From the NCBI RefSeq assembly GCF_003386285.1, contig NZ_QPNC01000009.1:1-64000 (forward strand): a stretch of DNA of 64,000 nt. The letters are read 5' to 3'. The translations under genes were made by a program, and so were the position numbers. The notes under the pieces are model-generated. The model did not search any database. It saw nothing but the letters and a program-made list of their open reading frames with translations, and was not told the origin of the DNA. Origin of the DNA: Nocardiopsis sp. FIRDI 009. Its GTDB lineage: Bacteria; Actinomycetota; Actinomycetes; Streptosporangiales; Streptosporangiaceae. The first letter of the stretch is position 1, and the number at the start of each line of letters is the position of its first letter. Shown here one piece after another: positions 56,330-64,000 of this stretch.

Positions 56330-57629
56330 AGGAAGCCACTCCCTCCCTCTTAGTGGTGTAGGCGTATCCGTCGGCTCGTTGGAGTAGACGGACGTGCTTG
56401 TACCGGATGCCCTGGACAGTGCCGTGGGCGGTGGTGATGTTGAAGCTTCCGGTGGCGCGTACGGCGACGCGCCCTGTGTGGACCCCTGTCTTCTTGCCAG
56501 TGGGGACAACGGCGCGTACGAGGTCGCCGGTCTGGTAGCCGAAGAACTGTTTCTGCCTTGGCATGCGGAGGCGGGGGAAGCCGTGCTTATCGGTTCGGGT
56601 ACGGGTGTGGGTTCCGCGTCCGGCACATCCGGCGACCAGGGCCGTGATGACGATCTCGGTCACCGTGCCAAGCTTGCCCACGCACAGGGCATCCAACGTA
56701 TGGGTCTTCGGCAGACCGCAGCGCCCACGGTTCCATTTGGTGCGACCACCGCTGTCGGTATGAGTGGGCAGCATCGCGTCCAGGGCTCGCCACAGTGACC
56801 ACCGTGTGGACTGTGCAGCGGCGGCGTTCCGCAAGGGTGCTTTGGCCTGTGCCAGAATCTTCGTGAGCAGTTGCGGCTTGCCTTTGAGGAAGTCCTCGAC
56901 CGTCCGGTTGGACTTGGCCTGGTTGCAGGGGATACAGGCGATGGCGAGATTTGATACCCGGTCGCTGCCGCCGCACGAGCGAGGCCGGATGTGCTCGATG
57001 TTGAGCGGCACACCCTGCTTTCCGCAGTAGGCGCAGACCCGGTCCCACTTGGCCAGCAGGTATTCACGTACTTCGGTGCCGTGTAGGGTGCCGTGCTGGT
57101 ATTCGGCCCCTTCGAGGGGTTCGCCCACACTGATGGCGTGGGTGTCGAACGCGACCCGCTCCACATGCACCACTCGTACCGGGGCCCACCGGGCAAGCCG
57201 ACCGACCCACGACATGGTGGTGGCCACCCGGTGGTGAAGGGAGGGGGCGAGCCAGCCCTCGGGGCGGGTGCGGTTGAGGAAGCGGGGGGCGCGGTAGCGC
57301 AGTTTCGAGGTACGGCGGCGGCGCCGGTGGGCGGCTCGCTGCTCCATCTTCTTTCGGATCTGGGCGCCCCGGTGGTCGAGTTGGACGCTGTACCGTCCCC
57401 GGCGCTCACCAGCGACGGCGGTGAAGACGGCGATGCCGGTGTGCTTCGAGCCGGGGTCGACGCCCACTTCCACGCCGTCTATCTCCGAGTCCTCCGCCGT
57501 ACGGTCTTTGAGACGGAGGACGAACGGGGTGTGCCGGTGAACAACAGCACGTCCCTTCTTGAGTAGCTTGCGTGCCCTGGCGGGCGTACATGGCTGGAGC
57601 GGGGTGCCGTGTTTGTCGAGTACGAACAC
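56319..57629 (-). CDS. iscB: IscB RNA-guided endonuclease (RuvC/HNH), apparently intact
   Basis: A 436-residue IscB, the ancestor-type relative of Cas9. In order: an N-terminal PLMP-type segment (VFVLDKHGTPLQPCTPARAR, here PLQP); RuvC-I GVDPGSKHTGIAV with Asp58; an Arg-rich bridge helix at about 97-119; RuvC-II VVHVERVAFD with Glu157; HNH domain with Cys199/Cys202, LNIEHIRPRS (His213), SNLAIACIPCNQAKSN; RuvC-III KTHTLDALCVG (His310, Asp313); and the C-terminal GYQTGDLVRAVVPTGKK domain. All catalytic residues are present. Start GTG 57629 gives the family N-terminus; TTG 57863 with a strong AGGAGGTGA would add 78 residues. Such nucleases cut DNA directed by an omega RNA encoded upstream. Confidence 0.92.
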   Translation of the reverse strand: MFVLDKHGTPLQPCTPARARKLLKKGRAVVHRHTPFVLRLKDRTAEDSEIDGVEVGVDPGSKHTGIAVFTAVAGERRGRYSVQLDHRGAQIRKKMEQRAAHRRRRRTSKLRYRAPRFLNRTRPEGWLAPSLHHRVATTMSWVGRLARWAPVRVVHVERVAFDTHAISVGEPLEGAEYQHGTLHGTEVREYLLAKWDRVCAYCGKQGVPLNIEHIRPRSCGGSDRVSNLAIACIPCNQAKSNRTVEDFLKGKPQLLTKILAQAKAPLRNAAAAQSTRWSLWRALDAMLPTHTDSGGRTKWNRGRCGLPKTHTLDALCVGKLGTVTEIVITALVAGCAGRGTHTRTRTDKHGFPRLRMPRQKQFFGYQTGDLVRAVVPTGKKTGVHTGRVAVRATGSFNITTAHGTVQGIRYKHVRLLQRADGYAYTTKREGVASSLV

Positions 57630-57960
57630 GTATGGATGGGACTCACGTCCCTTCTCCCGAACCTGGTGGTTCGGGGTGACGCTCTCGCCGCCAGGTGAAG
57701 CGACGGGAATCTCACCTCGACCATCTTCCGCGCCGGATGCCTGACGGCCTCCGAGTCCCGTTTCGTCCCTGTTCCGTGGGGTGTCTGCTGACTCGGATTC
57801 GAGAGCGAGCTGCTGGTGAAGCACAGCCCGGTCGGTCTGCTGTCCTACGCGCAAGGTAGCCAACTTCGGTCACCTCCTACTCGATTGTTGGCTCGGTCTG
57901 GTAACGGCGGCTCTCAGCCATGTGGGCTGAAAGCCCGGCCCTTCGTGGCCGGGAACCCGT
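57630..57960 (-). ncRNA. Candidate omega RNA region upstream of iscB
   Basis: In IscB systems the guide RNA is encoded just 5' of the gene and its guide comes from DNA flanking the element. This 331-base stretch, on the same strand, is rich in hairpins: 57934-57953 (CCCGGCC/GGCCGGG), 57909-57935 (11-bp stem), 57693-57715 (GGTGA/TCACC) and 57656-57675 (8-bp perfect stem CCCGAACC/GGTTCGGG just before the gene). No other gene is convincing in it. The identity rests on position and structure, not on a match to a covariance model. Confidence 0.55.
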
Positions 57961-58865
57961 TACTGCTTCACCCTCCCCCGATCGGTCTGGGGCATCGTAC
58001 CGGCCGCGTCGGCCCCCACGGGTTCACGGGTGTCCGACGTCCGACTCCGTCGTGACCGACGGCGGAGCAGGCCGCCGACGGCCACCGCGAGGCAGAACAC
58101 CGCCAACGCCAGTATGACGATCGTGGCGCCGGGCGCCAGATCCCCATAGAACGCGGTGGTCAGGCCGCCGAGCGAGGAGAACAGGCCAATGAGCACGGCC
58201 AGGGCCATGGTCACCCGGAAGCTGCGGGTGAGCTGCTGGGCGGCGGCGACCGGGACGATGAGCAGCGCGCTCACCATGAGCACGCCGACCACGCGCATGG
58301 CGATGACGACCGTCAACGCAGCCGTGACCGCGAGCAGGACGCTCAGGAAGCGCACCGGAAGGCCGTGGGCCTTGGCCACCTCCTCGTCCTGGCACAGCAC
58401 GAACAGCTCACGGCCGAAGAGCGCCACGACGGCGATCACGCCGACGGCCAGGGCGCCGACGAACCACAGGTCCTGCTCCTCGACCGTGCTCACGGAGCCG
58501 AAGAGGTAGGAGGTGAGGGTGGCGTTGCTCGCGCCGGGGGTGAGGTTGATGAGCAGCACGCCACCGGCGATCCCGCCGTAGAACAGCAGCGCCAGGGCCA
58601 CCTCGCCGCTGGTCCGGGTGCGCACCCGCACCAGTTCCATGAGGATGGCGCCCAGGGTCGCCACGACCGCGGCGGTGAGCACGGGGGAGGTGCTGGTGAG
58701 CAGCCCGAGGGCGACCCCGGTGAGCGCCACGTGGCCGATGCCGTCGCCGAGCAGCGCAAGGCGGCGCTGCACGAGGAACGTGCCGATGACGGGTGTGACC
58801 AGTCCCACGAGTACGGCGGCGATGAGCGCCCGACGCATGAACTCGTACTGGAGCAGTTCAGTCAC
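57960..58865 (-). CDS. znuB: Zinc ABC transporter permease ZnuB
   Basis: A 301-residue ABC-3 family metal permease with about eight membrane helices. Typical parts are FVQRRLALLGDGIGHVALTG (as TFLVQRRLALLGDG), RVVGVLMVSALLIVPVAAAQ and GLTTAFYGDLAPGATIVILA. The C-terminal 40 residues are polar and end at the TAA abutting the iscB element; whether the insertion altered them is unknown. It overlaps znuC by eight bases. Confidence 0.93.
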   Translation of the reverse strand: MTELLQYEFMRRALIAAVLVGLVTPVIGTFLVQRRLALLGDGIGHVALTGVALGLLTSTSPVLTAAVVATLGAILMELVRVRTRTSGEVALALLFYGGIAGGVLLINLTPGASNATLTSYLFGSVSTVEEQDLWFVGALAVGVIAVVALFGRELFVLCQDEEVAKAHGLPVRFLSVLLAVTAALTVVIAMRVVGVLMVSALLIVPVAAAQQLTRSFRVTMALAVLIGLFSSLGGLTTAFYGDLAPGATIVILALAVFCLAVAVGGLLRRRSRRSRTSDTREPVGADAAGTMPQTDRGRVKQ

Positions 58866-59709
58866 GGCCGGGCACCTCGAGTCGGATCAGGTCCGCGGGC
58901 GCGCCGTCCGTGGCCTCCGCCGCGCGCGGGTCGGGATCGTTGGGGTCGGGGTGGGGGTGCTGGTGCTCGTGGCCGGGACGGGCGCAGGCGCCGGTCACGG
59001 CGGGGGCGTCCCCGTCGTGGACGACGCGTCCTTCGTCGAGGACGACGGAGCGTTCGATGACGTCCTCCAGCGGCCCCAGCTCGTGCAGCACCAGGACCAC
59101 GGTGGAGCCCCGGTCGCGCAGGTGGGTGATGGTCCTGGCGAGGGCGAGCTGGTTCTCCGCGTCCACGCCCGCCATGGGCTCGTCCATGACGAAGGTGTCC
59201 GGGCGGCCGGCCAGGGCGCGGGCGATGAGCACCCGCTGCTGCTGTCCGCCGGAGAGTTCGCGCACGGCGTCGCGCGCGCGGTCGGCCAGACCGACGGCCT
59301 CCAGGGCCTCGTGGACGGCGGCGCGGTCGGAGCGGCTCGGCAGGAGGGACAGGCGTCCGCGCGCGGCGACCTGACCGGAGGCGACGATCTCGCGCACCGT
59401 GGCGGGGACGGCGCCACCGGCGGTGAGCCGCTGCGGGACGTACCCGATGCGGCGCCAGTCGCGGAACCGGCGCAGCGGTGTGCCGTGCAGCCGGATCTCG
59501 CCCGAGGCGAGCGGCACGATGCCGAGCATCGCGCGCATCAGCGTCGACTTGCCCGACCCGTTGGGGCCCAGCACGGCCGTGGTCCGGCCCGGGGCCACGT
59601 CGAGGCTCAGGCCGTCGAGGACGGGGTTGCCGTCGTAGGCGACGCGGGCGTCGACGATCTGGAAGGCGGGCGGAGTCTCTGCTCCGCCCCGGGTGATCTG
59701 GTCTGACAC
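58858..59709 (-). CDS. znuC: Zinc ABC transporter ATP-binding protein ZnuC
   Basis: A 283-residue ABC ATPase. Walker A is GPNGSGKST near residue 50, the Q-loop YVPQRL, the signature LSGGQQQR and Walker B FVMDEPMAGVD. The His-rich tail (HEHQHPHPDPNDPD) is common in zinc-handling proteins. Start GTG 59709; a longer reading to 60102 is an upstream open frame without conservation. The Zur box at 59729-59743 lies 20 bp upstream. No znuA solute-binding gene is adjacent, so the binding protein must be encoded elsewhere. Confidence 0.93.
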   Translation of the reverse strand: MSDQITRGGAETPPAFQIVDARVAYDGNPVLDGLSLDVAPGRTTAVLGPNGSGKSTLMRAMLGIVPLASGEIRLHGTPLRRFRDWRRIGYVPQRLTAGGAVPATVREIVASGQVAARGRLSLLPSRSDRAAVHEALEAVGLADRARDAVRELSGGQQQRVLIARALAGRPDTFVMDEPMAGVDAENQLALARTITHLRDRGSTVVLVLHELGPLEDVIERSVVLDEGRVVHDGDAPAVTGACARPGHEHQHPHPDPNDPDPRAAEATDGAPADLIRLEVPGRD

Positions 59710-59728
59710 GGTTTCAGTATGGGGAAAA

Positions 59729-59743
59729 TGAAAATGATTGTCA
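59729..59743 (-). promoter_or_regulatory. Zur box before znuC
   Basis: TGAAAATGATTGTCA differs by one base from the perfect Zur-type palindrome TGAAAATGATTTTCA, within an A-rich island 20 bp before znuC. Occupation by Zur-Zn would block znuCB, and possibly the iscB element behind it. Confidence 0.8.
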
Positions 59744-59867
59744 AAAAGGGGGGCGGAGTCGCAGCGAAGGCGCGGTGGCGGGACTCCGCCCCCCACGAGG
59801 CGGCCGCGGACGGCGGCCGCCGGTGCGAAGGTCGCCCCGCAGGCGTGCGTGAAGGCCGTGGAGGACC

Positions 59868-60236
59868 TCAGAACCCGAGCAGGCGGGCCACCGTCAGAAC
59901 CGCCACGACCACGGCCATGAGTACGCGCGGGGCCCGCTGCCGGGCGTTCAGGGACGGCCACGCCAGGTAGGCCAGCCACAGCAGGAACACCAGGATCAGC
60001 AGCAGGCACGGGGCGCCCAACCACCAGGGGGCCGTGAGCCCGGCGATGAACAGCACGCCCAGAACCAACGGCGGCAACCAGCGCGGACACTGGTACAGCC
60101 ACACCAGGGGCACCGCGCTGCGGCCCTCGACCGCCTGGCGCAACCGACCGGCGCCGGGGGTCTGGAAGGAGTCACCGTCGGGGAGGGGGCGGCCGGTGTC
60201 GTGGCGCCGTTCTTCACCGTGTTCCGGGGGGACCAT
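59868..60236 (-). CDS. Small membrane protein
   Basis: A 122-residue protein. After a hydrophilic N-terminus of about 45 residues come two or three membrane helices (LPPLVLGVLFIAGLTAPWWL; LLLILVFLLWLAYLAW; VLMAVVVAVLTVARLLGF). Similar small proteins (DUF6703-like) are common next to glycosyltransferase or zinc genes in actinomycetes; the assignment is tentative. ATG 60236. Function unknown. Confidence 0.75.
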   Translation of the reverse strand: MVPPEHGEERRHDTGRPLPDGDSFQTPGAGRLRQAVEGRSAVPLVWLYQCPRWLPPLVLGVLFIAGLTAPWWLGAPCLLLILVFLLWLAYLAWPSLNARQRAPRVLMAVVVAVLTVARLLGF

Positions 60237-60556
60237 CGCCGTGTGTTCCTCGTTCCCGTGGGGCCTGCGGGCCGGTGCGGCGGCCGGTGCTCCTCCCGTC
60301 CGTCGCGCCGCGGGGCACGGTGCCCCGACGCCTGTTTCCCCTGACCCTAGTGCCCCCCGCCGCGGTGTCGGAAACGGGCGTACTCCGCGGCCGCCGCACG
60401 CCCTCGCGCGGTTCGGCGTCCCCGGCCGGGTGGCCCGAACCTGGCCTTCCCGGGGGCAGAGATCATCTACATTCGGTTAGCAGTCCGATGCGGCCCGTGT
60501 CAGTCGGTGCCGCCCGTCGCCCGCCGCAGCGAACCCTCCGGAGTGTGTCTACTTCC
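60237..60556. other. 320-bp divergent intergenic region
   Basis: No gene is supported. It contains a GC hairpin at 60311-60327 (CGGGGCA/TGCCCCG) and, on the plus strand, a possible -10, TACATT, at 60468-60473 for the following gene. I see no strong -35. Confidence 0.5.
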
Positions 60557-63500
60557 GTGCCCGAACCCACCGTCATCGTGACGTTCGACGTCACCGAGCC
60601 ACACCTGCAGCACTGCCTCGACTCCCTGGCGCGCCAACGCGGCGGGGACCGCTCCGAGGAGGTGCCCGACCCCCGTCCGGACCGCGACCTCCAGGTCGTC
60701 CTCGTCCCGGTACGCGCCGGAAACGACGCCGCTCCCGGTGACGACGCATCCCCCGGGCGGCCGGCCGCCGACGACGCCGAGGAGCGCGACGTCGACGCCG
60801 AGTCCGACGGAGCCGCCCGTCAGGGGGAAAACGGCGACGAGTCGGTCGAGTCCGCCCGCGAGGACGCCCTCGCCACCGCCGCGGCCTTCGCGGCCTCCCC
60901 GCCGCCCGGCCTCGCGGTGACGCTCCTCGACGCCGAGCCCGCCCCCGACCGTCCCACCGCCCGCGCCCGGGGCACGGCCGCGGCCACCGGTACGCACCTG
61001 CTCTTCCTCGACGGCGCCGACGCCCTGACCGGCTACGCCCTGGCCTACCTCGCGCGCACCGCCGCCGACACCCGCTCCGACCTGGTCGTCGGCAACGCCT
61101 ACCAGTTCAACGAGCTCGGCGCCGCCCAGTCCAAGGCCCACCGCAGGTACGCGACGCGCGCCCGCCTGGCCGAGGACCCCCGAGCCCTCCCCACCCTGGC
61201 CTCCGACCGCGCCCTGGGCAACAAGCTCTGGCGCAGGGCGTTCTGGGACTCCCTGCCCGACCACGGCCTGGCCCCCGAGGACGCCGACCTCGGCCTGCGC
61301 CGCGCCGCCCTCACCGCCGGGGCGGTCGACGTCCTGCCCGCGCCCGTCCTGCTCATCCGCGAACGCGAACGAGTCCCGATCGCCCTGGACACCGACGTCC
61401 TCACCCGCCGCCTGACCGCGATGCGCGAACTCGCCGGGAGCCTGGCCACCGCCGACCGCGACCTGTGGGACCGCGCCCTGCTCCAGGGGGAGCTGCGCTC
61501 CCTGGTCATGCGCCTGGACGACGCCGAACCCCCGGTGCGCGCGGCCGTCGTCGGCCTGCTGAACGGCTACCTCGACCATGTCTCACCCGGGGTCCTGGGG
61601 AACCTGCGCGCCCTGCACCGCCTGCTGTACCACCTCGTCCGCCAGGGCCGCGTGGACGACCTCATCGAGGTGGTCACCTTCGCGCGCAGCGTCGAACTCG
61701 GGAAGGCCGACGTCGTGCGGCGCGGGCTGGGCTACTACATCCGCTACCCCTTCTTCGAGTCCGAGGATCCCGCCAAGGCCGTGCCCCGCGAGGTGTACCG
61801 CTTCGACGACGAACTCAGGGTCCGCCAGAAGACCGAGGACATCCACTGGGAGGGGGGCCGCCTGCACATCAGCGGCCGGGTCGGCATCCGCCACCTGCGC
61901 GCCCGCAGGCGGTGGCAGCAGCACGTCGTCGCCTTCGCGGTCAACACCGACACCCGCCGCCGCGTCCGTCTGCCCGTACGCACGCGCCTGGCCGCCGAGT
62001 ACCGCCTCCCCGACGTCGCCGACGCCGCCCGCCACGACTACGGCGGCTTCACCGTCGTCCTCGACCCCCGCAAGCTGCGCGCCTCCGGCCGGTGGGAACC
62101 GGGGAGCTGGAAGGTCGAGCTGGTCGTGTTCAACCGGGGGCTCACCCGCCGCCGGATCGTCTCCGGGCCCGTGCCCGGACCGCCCGAGCGCCCCGGCTAC
62201 CACCGGGTCGACACGGACGTGTGGGTCCGGCCGCAGTGGAACCAGGACCGCCAGCTGGTGGTCGCCGTCGAGCCGGCGCGCGCCCGGATCAGCGGCCACC
62301 GCTTCGACGCCCGCCGCGGCGAGCTGGAACTGGAGGGCGAACCGCTCTCCACGACCGCCGCCCGGGCCGACCGCCTGCGCCTGGTCCGCGGCCCGGGAAC
62401 GGCCGTGCTCACCTACCCCGTCACCGTCCGGGACGGGCGATTCACCGCCCGGGTCGGCGCCGACGACCTGTTCGACCGCGGCGTCAGCGAGTGCGGAGGC
62501 GTCATCCGCCAGGAGGAGTGGGAGGCGTACCTGGTCGCACCGGACGGGGAGCCCGTCCCCATCGTCCTGCCCGACCAGGTGGCCACCACCGCCTACGCCG
62601 CCGAGGACACGCACCGGGAACTGGCCGTGCAGCGGACGGCGACCGGTTACCTGAGACTGCGCGCCGGGCACGCCCGACCGATGGTCACCGCCGCCCGCTG
62701 GGAGGGGCGCGACCTCGTCCTGGAGGGTGAGTTCAACGCCGACGCCGACCTGGGGCTGGTGGCCGAGGCGCGCGGCCGGGACGAGGAGCACGCGCTGCGG
62801 GTGGAGCGGACCGGCTCCCGCTTCAGGGCGCTGTTCTCCCCGGCCGACATCGCCACGCTGTCGGGCACACTGTCGTTGCCCGCCGGGTCCTACCAACTGT
62901 GGGGCCGGGTCACCGACGGCGGCCGCCCGGACCCCGAGCGGGGCGCCACGGACGTGGGGGTGGAGTTCACCGACGCCCTCATCGCCGACCTCCCGGCCCC
63001 GCTGGAGACACGGGAGCGCTCGTACACGCTGAGCTACCAGGGGCGGGGCATCCCCGTCCTACGGGTCGGCAGCGACCTGCGTCCGGCCGAGCGCGGCGCC
63101 TTCGCCCAGCGCGAGCTGCGCGAGACGTTCTACCCCGCCCAGCGGCGCGAGCCGATCACCGAGGGCATCCTCTTCGACGCCTACACCGGACGCCAGTGCT
63201 CCGACAGTCCGCGGAGTATCTACGCCGAGCTGCGCCGCCGTGAGCGGTGGGCGCGCTACCCGATGTCCTGGTTGGTCGCCGACGGGCAGGTGAGCCTGCC
63301 CGAGGACCTGGCCCCGGTACGGCTCCGGGGCCGCGAGTACTACCGGGCGCTCGCGCGCAGCCGCTACCTGGTGACCAACTCCCGTGAGCCCGCCTGGTTC
63401 CACCGCCGCCCCGACCAGGTCGTGGTGCAGACCTGGCACGGGTCGATGCTCAAGCGCATCGGCTTCGACGTGGAGAACGTTCGCGGGAAGTCGCGCGACT

Positions 63501-64000
63501 ACTTCGACAAGCTCGCGTGGGAGACCCGGCAGTGGGACTACCTCGTCTCGCCGAGCCCGTGGGCGACGCCGATCCTGCGCAGCGCGTTCCGGTTCGAGGG
63601 CGAGATCCTGGAGACCGGCTACCCGCGCAACGACATCTTCTTCTCGCCCGACCGGGAGCGGATCGCCGAGCGCACCCGCCGCCGCCTGGGCCTGCCCGAG
63701 GGCAGGCGGGTCGTGCTGTACGCGCCGACCTGGCGGGACGACAAGTACTACACGCGCGGCAAGCACAAGCTCGACCTGCACCTGGACCTGCGCCGGATGT
63801 ACGACAAGCTCGGCGGCGACCACGTGCTGATGGTGCGCCGCCACCCGCGCGTGGTGGACAGCGTGCCCGTCGTGGGGGAGGACTTCGTCTTCGACGTGTC
63901 GCTGTACCCGGAGGTCATGGAGCTGTTCCTGATCACCGACGTGCTCGTCACGGACTACTCGTCGATGATGTTCGACTTCGCCAACACCGGCCGTCCGATG
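60557..64000 (+). CDS. Multidomain glycosyltransferase/CDP-glycerol glycerophosphotransferase (runs off the window)
   Basis: At least 1148 codons with no stop before the window edge. Residues 1-280 look like a GT-A (family 2) glycosyltransferase (TVIVTFDVTEPHLQHCLDSL, then ARARGTAAATGTHLLFLDGA) interrupted by an acidic insert at about 55-100. The middle, about 350-900, has several beta-rich repeats (WVRPQWNQDRQLVVAVEP; LRAGHARPMVTAARWEGRDL). From about 930 it is TagF-like: VVQTWHGSMLKRIG, YLVSPSPWATPIL, LYAPTWRDD and DVLVTDYSSMMFDFANTGRP. It should polymerise glycerol-phosphate or a related wall polymer at the membrane. Start GTG 60557 is preferred; GTG 60545 and 60497 are in frame. Confidence 0.9.
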   Translation, partial: MPEPTVIVTFDVTEPHLQHCLDSLARQRGGDRSEEVPDPRPDRDLQVVLVPVRAGNDAAPGDDASPGRPAADDAEERDVDAESDGAARQGENGDESVESAREDALATAAAFAASPPPGLAVTLLDAEPAPDRPTARARGTAAATGTHLLFLDGADALTGYALAYLARTAADTRSDLVVGNAYQFNELGAAQSKAHRRYATRARLAEDPRALPTLASDRALGNKLWRRAFWDSLPDHGLAPEDADLGLRRAALTAGAVDVLPAPVLLIRERERVPIALDTDVLTRRLTAMRELAGSLATADRDLWDRALLQGELRSLVMRLDDAEPPVRAAVVGLLNGYLDHVSPGVLGNLRALHRLLYHLVRQGRVDDLIEVVTFARSVELGKADVVRRGLGYYIRYPFFESEDPAKAVPREVYRFDDELRVRQKTEDIHWEGGRLHISGRVGIRHLRARRRWQQHVVAFAVNTDTRRRVRLPVRTRLAAEYRLPDVADAARHDYGGFTVVLDPRKLRASGRWEPGSWKVELVVFNRGLTRRRIVSGPVPGPPERPGYHRVDTDVWVRPQWNQDRQLVVAVEPARARISGHRFDARRGELELEGEPLSTTAARADRLRLVRGPGTAVLTYPVTVRDGRFTARVGADDLFDRGVSECGGVIRQEEWEAYLVAPDGEPVPIVLPDQVATTAYAAEDTHRELAVQRTATGYLRLRAGHARPMVTAARWEGRDLVLEGEFNADADLGLVAEARGRDEEHALRVERTGSRFRALFSPADIATLSGTLSLPAGSYQLWGRVTDGGRPDPERGATDVGVEFTDALIADLPAPLETRERSYTLSYQGRGIPVLRVGSDLRPAERGAFAQRELRETFYPAQRREPITEGILFDAYTGRQCSDSPRSIYAELRRRERWARYPMSWLVADGQVSLPEDLAPVRLRGREYYRALARSRYLVTNSREPAWFHRRPDQVVVQTWHGSMLKRIGFDVENVRGKSRDYFDKLAWETRQWDYLVSPSPWATPILRSAFRFEGEILETGYPRNDIFFSPDRERIAERTRRRLGLPEGRRVVLYAPTWRDDKYYTRGKHKLDLHLDLRRMYDKLGGDHVLMVRRHPRVVDSVPVVGEDFVFDVSLYPEVMELFLITDVLVTDYSSMMFDFANTGRPM

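Larger units (their letters stand above)
56300..57960 (-). mobile_element. IscB (OMEGA) element inserted between znuB and zur, without transposase
   Basis: The unit is bounded on the zur side by a hairpin (56310-56329: CCCTGG, eight bases, CCAGGG) that contains the iscB stop, and on the znuB side by two back-to-back hairpins (57909-57953). Subterminal hairpins of this kind are the ends used by IS200/IS605-like single-strand transposons. There is no TnpA gene, so it is non-autonomous or immobile. The left limit is the znuB stop codon itself. Exact ends cannot be set without an empty site. Confidence 0.7.

Noticed and set aside
56660..57409. Other long frames inside iscB
   Set aside because: They are alternative-frame readings of iscB with no recognisable domain.
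59710..60102. Upstream extension of ZnuC
   Set aside because: It would run through the Zur box and overlap the small membrane protein gene on the same strand; the ABC domain begins after GTG 59709.

Overview
The window is a single stretch of very GC-rich chromosome (third codon positions almost all G/C, frequent GTG and TTG starts, ATGA/GTGA/TTGA gene overlaps, terminators that are long GC hairpins without U tracts). Gene content and order (holA, comEC-comEA, rpsT, lepA, hemW, DUF3097, hrcA-dnaJ-rsmE, HIT, phoH-ybeY-CBS-era, leuA, recO-uppS, zur, znuBC) are those of an actinomycete, and the protein style is closest to Nocardiopsis or another Nocardiopsaceae member. That placement is inference; no rRNA is present.

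Layout. 1-8.4 kb: DNA replication/uptake and translation block (holA, comEC, comEA on minus; rpsT; a secreted unknown; lepA on plus). 8.4-15.5 kb: a maltooligosaccharide module, malE-malF-malG plus a GH13 alpha-glucosidase on minus and a divergent LacI regulator, placed between lepA and hemW; it has no ABC ATPase. 15.6-29.5 kb: housekeeping genes (hemW, two DUF4870 membrane proteins, DUF3097, hrcA-dnaJ-rsmE behind a CIRCE element, an ECF sigma factor with a membrane partner, HIT, phoH, ybeY, a CorC-like protein, a deaminase-fold protein, era). 29.6-48.2 kb: a purine/ureide catabolic region: IclR regulator, DUF6986 aldolase and allantoinase; then an accessory patch (RelBE-type toxin-antitoxin, orphan VapB, secreted M14 carboxypeptidase, large SARP/NB-ARC regulator, old yellow enzyme); then purine permease, uricase, HIU hydrolase and OHCU decarboxylase, and divergently hydroxypyruvate isomerase, tartronate-semialdehyde reductase and glyoxylate carboligase. 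Similar short palindromes lie in front of the IclR gene, the aldolase operon, uraD and hyi, suggesting one regulon.

48.4-64 kb: leuA behind a leucine-rich leader peptide, a CAP-domain surface protein, recO-uppS, two tandem SGNH hydrolases, two unrecognised genes, zur, an IscB-type RNA-guided nuclease element, znuB-znuC with a Zur box, a small membrane protein, and the start of a very large teichoic-acid-type glycerophosphotransferase that runs off the end.

The most notable item is the iscB element at about 56.3-57.96 kb: an apparently intact nuclease (all RuvC and HNH residues present), a structured 330-base leader that is a candidate omega RNA, no transposase, and a position inside the zinc operon on the same strand as znuCB. 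Other points of interest are a 54-bp unit repeated three times in frame in malF and found again at the very start of the window, a Gcl with Glu where the well-studied enzyme has Val, and an orphan antitoxin overlapped by a second toxin-antitoxin pair.
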